Below, in pieces: positions 1 through 5,539 of a DNA stretch of 5,539 nucleotides (positions are counted from its first letter, which is position 1; each line of letters begins with the position of its first letter). The DNA is from Deltaproteobacteria bacterium (lineage in GTDB: Bacteria; Desulfobacterota; Desulfobacteria; Desulfobacterales; Desulfobacteraceae): NCBI GenBank assembly GCA_003647385.1, contig QMMT01000170.1, forward strand, positions 1 through 5,539, read 5' to 3'. The notes below the pieces were generated by a model. The model searched no databases. It saw nothing but the letters and a program-made list of their open reading frames with translations, and had not been told where the DNA came from. The translations under genes were made by a program, and so were the position numbers.

Positions 1-1
1 C

Positions 2-325
2 GTATCCAGATCCTTTGGTATCGGCGGAGGTTTCCTTTTAGTACCTGCCATGACCACCCTGGCCGGACTTCCCATGTATGTTGCAGTTCCCATATCTTTA
101 ATCGGAACCTGCTTTTCCAGTATCGGTTCCTTTATTGGATACCTGCTGGCAGGATACCTGCCGGATATGACCCTTGCCATTGCCATTATCATCGGTGGGT
201 TTGCAGGCGGTATGCTTGGCAGCCGTGCCCAGAAAATGTTCTCTGAAATGACCTTAAAGATTGTTCTTGCAGCTACAATGTTCTTCTTGTTCTTCAGATT
301 TTTCAAGATTGAAATCTGGATATAA
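2..325 (+). CDS. Sulfite exporter TauE/SafE family protein, C-terminal part (5' truncated by window edge)
   Basis: This is the last 107 residues of a polytopic inner-membrane protein, open from base 2 and ending at TAA 323-325. Visible residues 5-15 contain FGIGGGFLLVP, the glycine-rich motif that opens the second half of TauE/SafE (formerly DUF81) transporters. A second family signature lies near residues 65-76, where GGFAGGMLGSRA leads into a short cytoplasmic loop. Three hydrophobic segments are visible (about 24-50, 55-72 and 87-102). The protein stops just after the last helix, as the family does. Members are thought to export small anions such as sulfite or sulfoacetate, or to move other sulfur compounds. 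The substrate cannot be told from this fragment. An ATG at 50 is internal to the conserved motif and is not the start. A terminator follows, so this gene probably ends a transcript and is separate from the downstream operon. Confidence 0.87.
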   Translation, partial: VSRSFGIGGGFLLVPAMTTLAGLPMYVAVPISLIGTCFSSIGSFIGYLLAGYLPDMTLAIAIIIGGFAGGMLGSRAQKMFSEMTLKIVLAATMFFLFFRFFKIEIWI

Positions 326-348
326 CCCTTATAAAGGGTAAATGAACC

Positions 349-377
349 TTGAAACCCGTGTGCTGAATCTCTATAAT
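349..377 (+). promoter_or_regulatory. Near-consensus sigma-70-type promoter for the 417-4396 operon
   Basis: The -35 is TTGAAA at 349-354 (5 of 6 matches) and the -10 is TATAAT at 372-377 (6 of 6), separated by exactly 17 bases. The expected start is near 384, giving a leader of about 33 bases before the ATG at 417. The -35 lies on the left arm of the terminator hairpin and the -10 lies in its loop. A transcript begun here would carry only the right arm and could not form the hairpin. The operon's first gene has no other promoter candidate as good. The call rests on sequence match only. Confidence 0.62.
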
Positions 378-404
378 GATTGAATCAGCCACGGGTTTTA
401 TTTT
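352..404 (+). terminator. Rho-independent terminator of the TauE-family gene
   Basis: The left arm at 352-366 (AAACCCGTG, a bulged T, GCTGA) pairs with the right arm at 385-398 (TCAGC, CACGGGTTT). This gives about 14 base pairs with one bulge and a loop of about 18 bases. The right arm runs into a T-rich stretch at 396-404 (TTTATTTTA). The T-tract is on the + side only, so it acts on transcripts coming from the exporter gene. The long loop makes it less than ideal. The same inverted repeat contains a promoter and could also be an operator. Confidence 0.72.
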
Positions 405-410
405 AAGGGA
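405..410 (+). promoter_or_regulatory. Ribosome binding site of the EMC3-like gene
   Basis: AAGGGA lies six bases before the ATG at 417, directly after the terminator's T-tract. It supports the chosen start. Confidence 0.6.
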
Positions 411-416
411 AAAGTA

Positions 417-1004
417 ATGAACGATTTTCTGGACAAGGTGTGGGAATTAATTTATGCTTTTTTAAGCAGCACTGTGGTGTTTTTGGATACCCTGTTATCT
501 CCCCTTGAGTTCCTGGGCCCGGGAGCTGTAATATTTCTCCTGGCATTTTTAGTTGTCATTTTCACAAGAATCCTATCTCAATTTTATGTGACCAAAAGAT
601 ATATACGCCTGGAAAAGGAATATCGATACTGGCAGGAGATACGCGAAGAAGCCATGAAGCATCCTGACAGTACAAAAGGTAAGAGACTGGCAAGAAATGT
701 TGATAAGGCTGAATTAAACAAGGCCTATTATGATTATTTCTTTGAGGGACTGTTAAAGCATTTTATCGTCAATGTTCTTCCCATATTGTTGATGGTTTCC
801 TATATAACAAAGATATATACGCCCCAAACCATGTTAAAACGGTTTGGAGAAAAATGGGTGTTTTCCTTTTCTTTTGGGTCCTCTTCTCCCATAAATGTCG
901 GCTCCCTGCTCTGGTTTGTAATTTGCCTGATTTTGTCATTTATTCTTTTTGCAGTCATAAAAAAGGTTTTTAAAAAGAGATATGTCAAAAAAGAATCGGT
1001 ATAG
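417..1004 (+). CDS. EMC3/TMCO1-like (DUF106) membrane protein, YidC/Oxa1 superfamily candidate
   Basis: This 195-residue membrane protein matches the layout of the DUF106/EMC3 branch of YidC/Oxa1-type insertases. A hydrophobic or amphipathic N-terminal segment (8-28) is followed by TM1 (about 35-56). Next comes a long charged helical hairpin (58-108, rich in K, R and E, including RYIRLEKEYRYW). TM2 (112-132), a loop (133-160), TM3 (162-182) and a strongly basic tail (KKVFKKRYVKK) complete it. Such proteins insert or stabilise membrane-protein helices, and the charged hairpin between the first two core helices faces the cytoplasm. The assignment rests on topology and the feel of the coiled-coil region rather than on a diagnostic motif, so an unrelated three-helix protein remains possible. 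A good ribosome binding site precedes it. Its last 23 bases overlap the next gene, so it appears to be the first gene of the two-component operon. Confidence 0.62.
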   Translation: MNDFLDKVWELIYAFLSSTVVFLDTLLSPLEFLGPGAVIFLLAFLVVIFTRILSQFYVTKRYIRLEKEYRYWQEIREEAMKHPDSTKGKRLARNVDKAELNKAYYDYFFEGLLKHFIVNVLPILLMVSYITKIYTPQTMLKRFGEKWVFSFSFGSSSPINVGSLLWFVICLILSFILFAVIKKVFKKRYVKKESV

Positions 1005-1488
1005 CTTACAGCTGTTTTTAAAATCTATCCCTGCAATGACGATTGCAGGTTTGATCTTGCTCCCCATTAATGGGTACGCCACCCAGCTTCACGCGAGCTC
1101 GGAAGGGATTATCACCCACCAGGTAGGACATCTTTTTTTCCTTTTTTCCATGGTAACCCTTATCTTTACCATCACAGGCAAAGGCCTGGATCAACAAAAA
1201 GGATGGCGCCTGATTCAATATTCAGCTTTTTTTTTCATCCTTTGGAATCTGGATACAATTACGGCTCATTTTTTTGATAACCAGATCCTTGCTGTAAAAA
1301 TTGAAAACATTTCCATTTTAAAGATGAAGATTGTCACCAACAATAACTCATCCCTGCTCGCCTGGTTTTATTATCTGTTAAAGCTGGACCATTTGTTATG
1401 CGTGCCCGCCATGCTGTTTTTTTATAAAGGTCTTTCAAGTCTTGTTAATGACCAAAGGCAGATGATGGGGAAAAAGGATATTCAATGA
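982..1488 (+). CDS. Small membrane protein with signal peptide and membrane-face histidines, function unknown
   Basis: I do not recognise a named family for this 168-residue protein. It begins with a likely Sec signal (KKNR, then a hydrophobic core at 11-28 and a possible GYA/TQ cleavage after residue 33). Three further hydrophobic helices follow at about 48-65, 80-97 and 124-149. Basic residues in the 67-76 loop and at the C-terminus (GKK) place those parts in the cytoplasm. H46, H50, H96 and H137 then lie in or near the membrane on the periplasmic side, a plausible heme or metal site (inference). The start overlaps the previous gene by 23 bases and has only a poor Shine-Dalgarno (AAAGAGA ends one base before the ATG), suggesting translational coupling. 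An internal ATG at 1036 would lose the basic n-region of the signal. The stop overlaps the kinase start as ATGA, so a partner or sensory accessory role for the kinase is likely. Confidence 0.75.
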   Translation: MSKKNRYSLQLFLKSIPAMTIAGLILLPINGYATQLHASSEGIITHQVGHLFFLFSMVTLIFTITGKGLDQQKGWRLIQYSAFFFILWNLDTITAHFFDNQILAVKIENISILKMKIVTNNNSSLLAWFYYLLKLDHLLCVPAMLFFYKGLSSLVNDQRQMMGKKDIQ

Positions 1489-2981
1489 TAGCCTCGTTTA
1501 TTCCCATCCTGGCAGTAGACGTTTTAGGGTCGGTTGCCATGGTTATCATTGCGTTGCTGTCTCTTTATAAAGCAAGAATACTAAGGGAGCTTGATCCTGA
1601 TAATGCGGTTTTTCTTTATCTGTTGTGGATCAGTACCGGACTTACAATTTTTTCCGTATCAAGATCATTCGGTCATATTTTAAGACAGTTTTTAATGCTA
1701 ACATCCAATGCAGAAGTCTGGCATGCCATCAGCGCTTATACCGGCAGTATCAACACGGTTTCTTTCATGCTTGTGGGCCTGATCACTCTTTTTTTTAATC
1801 AAAACTGGAAGATTAATGAAAAAATTCTTACGGGCAGGAAAAAACTTGAGAAAACTCATATTGAACTTATGGATCTGAATCAGACCCTTGAGCATAAGGT
1901 GGTTGAAAGAACCGAAAGGCTTACAAGCAGTGAGCATAAATGCCGCAGGATATTTGAACAATCGCTGGATACGATTATTGTTACAGACAGTGAATTTAAG
2001 ATCATGGAAACCAATCCGGCCGGTATCACACTCACTGGATACTCCCGCGATGAAATGATCATGAAAAAAATGACTGCGGGCAGTTTTTTTGCTGATCCGT
2101 CTGAATGGGAAAGAATCAGCCATAAAATCGGATCAGAAGAGTATATTTTAAATGAGGAAGTTGAATTTTTAAGACCGGATAATGAAGCACTGCTCGTTTT
2201 GATAACCGGCGGTATTGATTACGGCGCGTTTGGATCTGCAAAATCCTATCATTTTATCATCAAGAATATAAATGAAAAAAAGCAGATGGAACGGCAGATT
2301 GCTCAGGCAGACAAGCTTGCTGCCTTGGGTGAATTATCTGCCGGCGTTGCCCATGAAATCAACAATCCTTTAGGGATTATCCTTGGGTATTCCCAGTTAT
2401 TGTTAAAACAGGCGCCTGAGCATCAGGATGATTTAAAAATTATTGAAAAACATGTGCAGAACTGCAAAACAGTTGTGTCGGATCTTCTTTCTTTTTCAAG
2501 AAAAGGATCGCCTGAAATGAGTATCGTTGATATTAACAAGGTGGTGGATGGTGTGGTCAAATTTTTATCCAATCATTCTGATTTCAGGAATATTGAAATG
2601 TCTTTGAATCCTTATACAGGAGACAGGCTTAATATTCTTGGCAATGAACAGGAGCTGGCCCAGGTCATGGTAAATCTGGTTATCAATGCCTGTCACGCAG
2701 TGGACGGAAAGGGCAAGATTGACATCACCACCAAGAAAGCAGAACAAGACAAGATCCTGATTATAGTAAAGGACAATGGAAAAGGGATTGCGAAAAAGAA
2801 TTTAACAAGAATTTTTGACCCATTTTTTACCACAAAACCAGTGGGTCAGGGAACAGGGCTTGGTCTTTCTGTCGGATATGGTATTATTAAACGACACCGG
2901 GGAGATATTCGTGTAAAGAGCAGTAAAGAAAAGGGAACGGTATTCACCATCAACCTTCCTGCTGATGGAACCACGACTTGA
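1485..2981 (+). CDS. Membrane-bound PAS sensor histidine kinase
   Basis: This 498-residue kinase has three N-terminal membrane helices (about 5-28, 41-62 and 86-105) joined by short loops, with no large periplasmic domain. A coiled coil follows (115-150, including LNQTLEHKVVERTERL). A PAS domain spans about 151-262 (NPAGITLTGYSRDEM at 177-191). The HisKA dimerisation domain (275-342) carries the phospho-acceptor H290 in AGVAHEINNPL. The HATPase_c domain (about 383-493) is intact, with N-box N397/N401, G1 box DNGKGI (430-435), F-box FDPFFTTK (444-451) and G2 box GQGTGLGLS (454-462). It should autophosphorylate and pass phosphate to the regulator encoded next. H64 and H80 fall on the predicted periplasmic side. 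The signal is unknown: the short membrane module suggests an intramembrane, quinone or heme cue, and PAS may bind a cofactor. AAGGA at 1474-1478 sits six bases before the ATG, which overlaps the upstream stop by four bases. Confidence 0.93.
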   Translation: MIASFIPILAVDVLGSVAMVIIALLSLYKARILRELDPDNAVFLYLLWISTGLTIFSVSRSFGHILRQFLMLTSNAEVWHAISAYTGSINTVSFMLVGLITLFFNQNWKINEKILTGRKKLEKTHIELMDLNQTLEHKVVERTERLTSSEHKCRRIFEQSLDTIIVTDSEFKIMETNPAGITLTGYSRDEMIMKKMTAGSFFADPSEWERISHKIGSEEYILNEEVEFLRPDNEALLVLITGGIDYGAFGSAKSYHFIIKNINEKKQMERQIAQADKLAALGELSAGVAHEINNPLGIILGYSQLLLKQAPEHQDDLKIIEKHVQNCKTVVSDLLSFSRKGSPEMSIVDINKVVDGVVKFLSNHSDFRNIEMSLNPYTGDRLNILGNEQELAQVMVNLVINACHAVDGKGKIDITTKKAEQDKILIIVKDNGKGIAKKNLTRIFDPFFTTKPVGQGTGLGLSVGYGIIKRHRGDIRVKSSKEKGTVFTINLPADGTTT

Positions 2982-2990
2982 GGTGCAACC

Positions 2991-2995
2991 AGGGG
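2991..2995 (+). promoter_or_regulatory. Ribosome binding site fixing the regulator start at 3002
   Basis: AGGGG lies six bases before the ATG at 3002. The frame is also open from a TTG at 2978 that overlaps the kinase stop, but that codon has only a weak TGGAA upstream. The extra eight residues would precede the usual MKANILAVDDE opening of a receiver domain. The ATG is therefore preferred. Confidence 0.65.
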
Positions 2996-3001
2996 ATAAA
3001 A

Positions 3002-4396
3002 ATGAAAGCAAATATACTTGCAGTTGATGATGAAAAAGATATGACAAGGCTTTTGCAAAGAACCCTTGAACCTGAAATAAATTGCAGGGTTTCCATGGCA
3101 TTTTCAGCAAAAATAGCCATGTCAATTCTTGAACAGGAAGAATTTGATCTAGTAATCTGCGACATCAGGATGCCGGGTATGGACGGGTTTGAACTGCTTG
3201 AATATATCCGGTCAAATTATCCTGATTTAACCGTGGTCATGTTGACGGCTTTCGGTAACATAGAGTCCGCTGTAAAGGCCATTAAAAAAGGGGCCTATGA
3301 TTTCATTCCCAAACCCTTTGAACAGGGTGAGATCATATTTAAAATTCAAAAAGCGCTTGAAAGAAGTCTATTAATAAAGGAAAACAAGCGGCTTTTAAAG
3401 AAAAAAGAGATAAGATCATTCCATTTGATCGGGAAAAGTGAACCCATGCAACGGGTATTTGATCAAATCAACCTGGTTGCGTCAAGTGATGTAACCGTTT
3501 TGATCACAGGAGAATCCGGAACGGGAAAAGACCTGACTGCACGATCCATTCATGCTTTAAGTCCCCGAAAAAATAATGAATTTACGCCTGTTAACTGCCC
3601 GACCATTCCGGAACTTATTCTGGAAAGTGAATTGTTCGGATATAAAAAAGGGGCATTTACCAATGCCACCCGGGACAAGGAAGGGCTTTTTCAGGAAGCA
3701 GACAAGGGGACGATTTTTTTAGATGAAATCGGGGATATAGGACCTTCCATTCAGACAAAATTGCTCAGGGTCCTCCAGGAAAAGGAGATAAAACCTCTTG
3801 GAGATACAAAAATTATAAAAGTGGATGTCCGCATCATAGCCTCCACCAACCGGAATCTTAAACAAAAGATTGCCGACAAAGAATTCAGGGAAGACTTTTT
3901 TTACCGCTTAAATGTCCTTCCCATTGAACTGCCGCCGTTAAGAGACAGAATAACCGATATCCCAATCCTATCCGAACACCTTGTGGCAAAACATTGCAAA
4001 AAACTGAAAAAAGAATCCAAAACTATATCTGAAGACGTGATGGATCTTTTGATGAAGCAGCCATGGCCCGGAAATGTAAGAGAACTTGAAAATATTCTTG
4101 TCCAGGGAATTCTCTATTCAAAAGGGAATATCATTACCCTGTCTGATATTCCTTTAAAGGATGAAGATCAAAGAAAGTCTGGTTTTCAAGGGTTTGACAG
4201 CAACAACGTTGTTGTATTGCCCTATAAAGAAGCAAAAGAAAAAATACTTCATGAGTTTAATCATGATTATATCGGTGCCAAGCTCTCCATGACAAATGGC
4301 AATATCACCCAGGCAGCCAGGCAATGTCATATGGATCGGCAGGCCCTGCAGCAGATCATGAAACGATTTTCCATTGATCCGGAACTTTTTCGTTAA
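3002..4396 (+). CDS. NtrC-family sigma-54-dependent response regulator
   Basis: At 464 residues it has the usual length and order for the family. The receiver domain (1-120) has acidic D9/D10, phospho-acceptor D54 (in CDIRMPG), T82 and K104. The AAA+ domain (about 141-375) has Walker A GESGTGKD (170-177, where K is usually followed by E) and Walker B GTIFLDEIGD (236-245). It also has STNRNL (281-286), the arginine-rich REDFFYRLNVLP stretch (296-307) and sensor II WPGNVRELEN (355-364). The C-terminus (about 412-464) is a Fis-type helix-turn-helix (NGNITQAARQ at 432-441). The loop that contacts sigma-54 reads GAFTNA (217-222) instead of GAFTGA. The protein should bind upstream DNA and use ATP to open sigma-54 promoters when phosphorylated by the kinase encoded just before it. 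I found no convincing sigma-54 promoter inside the window, so its targets are not shown. The 3'-adjacent dehalogenase-like gene is a candidate. Confidence 0.94.
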   Translation: MKANILAVDDEKDMTRLLQRTLEPEINCRVSMAFSAKIAMSILEQEEFDLVICDIRMPGMDGFELLEYIRSNYPDLTVVMLTAFGNIESAVKAIKKGAYDFIPKPFEQGEIIFKIQKALERSLLIKENKRLLKKKEIRSFHLIGKSEPMQRVFDQINLVASSDVTVLITGESGTGKDLTARSIHALSPRKNNEFTPVNCPTIPELILESELFGYKKGAFTNATRDKEGLFQEADKGTIFLDEIGDIGPSIQTKLLRVLQEKEIKPLGDTKIIKVDVRIIASTNRNLKQKIADKEFREDFFYRLNVLPIELPPLRDRITDIPILSEHLVAKHCKKLKKESKTISEDVMDLLMKQPWPGNVRELENILVQGILYSKGNIITLSDIPLKDEDQRKSGFQGFDSNNVVVLPYKEAKEKILHEFNHDYIGAKLSMTNGNITQAARQCHMDRQALQQIMKRFSIDPELFR

Positions 4397-4446
4397 TTAC
4401 AATCATTGAGTTGTTTTTTTTGTCAGTGGTTCCCTGGTAGATAAAT

Positions 4447-4453
4447 AAGGAGG
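4447..4453 (+). promoter_or_regulatory. Strong Shine-Dalgarno of the reductive-dehalogenase-like gene
   Basis: AAGGAGG, a full consensus match and the strongest in the window, lies seven bases before the ATG at 4461. It fixes the start of the long open frame that runs off the window end and suggests efficient translation. Confidence 0.8.
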
Positions 4454-4460
4454 CTGTTAT

Positions 4461-5539
4461 ATGGTAACAATCCTTGTGATTATTTTTGCAATTGGACTTA
4501 TTTTATCGACTATTATCAGTCTGTCATTTCTTATCTCATCTATCTGGGAAAATGAAAAGCGGGCATCCATTTTGGGCGGATTACAATTCTCTGGAATACT
4601 GTTCTCTGTGATTATTTTTTTTACCCTTAATTCTTTGGGTTTTTTTGAAACAGGATTTGGTGCTGTCATATTGATTTTTCTGGTGTTTCTTGAGGGTCTG
4701 CTCCTGTTTCTTTTTTATAGAAAAACAGACTCAAATATAAAAGCGCTGGCCGGCACTGAAGGATATATTGTTGATCAGGTAAATCAATTTGATGAAAGGG
4801 ACCATGTTTTTTCCAGGAATCGTTCACTTCCGGAGGATTCTGAACAGTACACGGCATATTATAAAGATCATCCGGAACTGGAAGATCTCGATGCAAAAAG
4901 AAGATCAAAGGGTGGGCCTATTGGACAACCCGGATCTATTGACAGTCCTGAGGCTGATGCCAATATTGCTGCAATGCTGGCATCTTTATCCCTGCCGCAC
5001 TTCCTTTCCACTTCTGAAAAATATTCTCCGGAACCTCATTTTTTTGTAAAACAAAAAGTGATAGATAAAAAAGTTATGATCAGCCCGGAAGAAGCAACAA
5101 GCAGGCTTAAAGGGTATGCAAAAGCATTGGGCGCCTCTCTGGTCGGTACAACAAAGATCAACCCTTTGTGGATATATTCTCACAGAGGAGAAATTTTTAA
5201 TGATAACTGGGAAGACTGGGGGGAAAAAATTAAGCTGCATCATACCCATGCCATTGTCTGTGCTGAGGAAATGGCGGCAGACATGGTGGGATCTGCTCCC
5301 CATACCCCTACCTGTGTGGAGAGTATGATGAACTATGCCAAAGGGGCCTATATCACCACCCAGGTGGCAGGATATATAGCAAACCTGGGGTATTCAGCAA
5401 CGGCAAATCATTTCAGACACTATGATACGCTGATGACACCATTGGCAGTTGATGCAGGACTGGGTGAGGTTGGAAGACTGGGATATCTTATCACAAAAAA
5501 ATATGGCCCCCGGGTTCGGCTGAGTCTGGTGACAACAGA
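4461..5539 (+). CDS. Membrane-anchored reductive dehalogenase (RdhA-like) protein, 3' truncated by window edge
   Basis: The frame is open for 359 codons to the window end. Three hydrophobic helices (2-28, 37-58 and 65-86) come first, with NEKR after the first and RKTDSNIK after the third. By the positive-inside rule the rest faces the cytoplasm. Residues 128-175 (EQYTAYYKDHPELEDLDAKRR onward) resemble the pre-catalytic region of RdhA homologues. Residues 211-359 resemble the B12-binding core: GYAKALGASLVGTTKINP (218-235), HAIVCAEEM (263-271), VAGYIANLGYSA (302-313), and PLAVDAGLGEVGRLGYL (327-343) leading to KYGPRVRLSLVTT. Characterised members use a corrinoid and two [4Fe-4S] clusters to remove halogens. 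The ferredoxin-type cysteine motifs would lie beyond the window. There is no Tat RR motif, unlike respiratory enzymes. QueG-type reductases share the fold but lack the membrane anchor. The gene is 64 bases past the regulator with no terminator between, so it may be co-transcribed. Confidence 0.82.
   Translation, partial: MVTILVIIFAIGLILSTIISLSFLISSIWENEKRASILGGLQFSGILFSVIIFFTLNSLGFFETGFGAVILIFLVFLEGLLLFLFYRKTDSNIKALAGTEGYIVDQVNQFDERDHVFSRNRSLPEDSEQYTAYYKDHPELEDLDAKRRSKGGPIGQPGSIDSPEADANIAAMLASLSLPHFLSTSEKYSPEPHFFVKQKVIDKKVMISPEEATSRLKGYAKALGASLVGTTKINPLWIYSHRGEIFNDNWEDWGEKIKLHHTHAIVCAEEMAADMVGSAPHTPTCVESMMNYAKGAYITTQVAGYIANLGYSATANHFRHYDTLMTPLAVDAGLGEVGRLGYLITKKYGPRVRLSLVTT

Noticed and set aside
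325..339. Small hairpin ACCCTT-ATA-AAGGGT overlapping the exporter stop codon, as a terminator
   Set aside because: There are only six base pairs with a three-base loop and no T-tract follows. The larger hairpin at 352-398 with its T-tract is the better terminator.
1227..1235. T9 run in the His-membrane gene as a phase-variation tract
   Set aside because: The frame is intact, the run encodes Phe in a membrane helix, and similar T-runs (1133-1139, 1789-1796) occur throughout this AT-rich sequence.
1698..2123. 141-codon open frame on the minus strand within the kinase gene
   Set aside because: It lies opposite the coiled-coil and PAS region of a clear kinase, has no recognisable domain, and is a shadow of the + strand codon pattern.
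4333..4352. GG-rich and GC-rich stretch near the regulator's end as a sigma-54 -24/-12 promoter
   Set aside because: The GG to GC spacing is 11 bases rather than 10, and the sequence encodes the conserved helix-turn-helix.
4420..4447. TTGTCA with TAAATA 16 bases later as a promoter for the dehalogenase-like gene
   Set aside because: The -10 matches only 3 of 6 and abuts the Shine-Dalgarno, so a transcript would start at or past the ribosome binding site.
4789..5328. Short + and - strand open frames across the last kilobase as separate genes
   Set aside because: They overlap the single long RdhA-like frame from 4461, which has a consensus ribosome binding site and recognisable family motifs.
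1..5539. CRISPR array, tRNA, insertion sequence or direct-repeat structure
   Set aside because: I saw no regularly spaced repeats, tRNA-like cloverleaf or transposase motifs. Nearly all of the window is coding.

Overview
The window reads as chromosomal DNA of an AT-rich, anaerobic deltaproteobacterium, most likely a Desulfobacterales (Desulfobacteraceae-like) sulfate reducer. This is an inference from the gene content: a TauE/SafE exporter, a membrane-PAS histidine kinase of a type I associate with this order, a sigma-54 activator, and a reductive-dehalogenase homologue. No rRNA or other taxonomic marker is present. All genes lie on the + strand, and the longest non-coding stretch is about 91 bases.

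Layout. (1) 2-325 is the C-terminal end of a TauE/SafE-family membrane exporter. (2) 326-416 is a compact intergenic region with a hairpin plus T-tract terminator. A near-consensus sigma-70-type promoter (TTGAAA, 17-base spacer, TATAAT) sits inside the same inverted repeat. (3) 417-4396 is a tight four-gene run. It holds a three-helix membrane protein resembling the EMC3/TMCO1 (DUF106) branch of the YidC/Oxa1 insertase superfamily, a small His-containing membrane protein with a signal peptide, a three-helix PAS histidine kinase, and an NtrC-type sigma-54-dependent response regulator. The first three genes overlap (23 and 4 bases) and the regulator starts 20 bases after the kinase. (4) After 64 bases with a very strong Shine-Dalgarno and no recognisable terminator, 4461-5539 holds a large 3'-truncated gene. 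It encodes a reductive-dehalogenase-like (RdhA-type) corrinoid/iron-sulfur protein with three N-terminal membrane helices in place of a Tat signal.

Working model (inference). The kinase and the His-bearing membrane protein form a membrane sensing unit that phosphorylates the sigma-54 activator. The activator turns on target genes, of which the downstream membrane-anchored dehalogenase homologue is the nearest candidate. The insertase-like protein may help assemble one or more of these polytopic membrane proteins. The most notable points are the non-canonical, probably cytoplasm-facing RdhA, the bacterial EMC3-like gene inside a two-component operon, the promoter nested in a terminator, and a GAFTNA variant of the sigma-54 contact loop.
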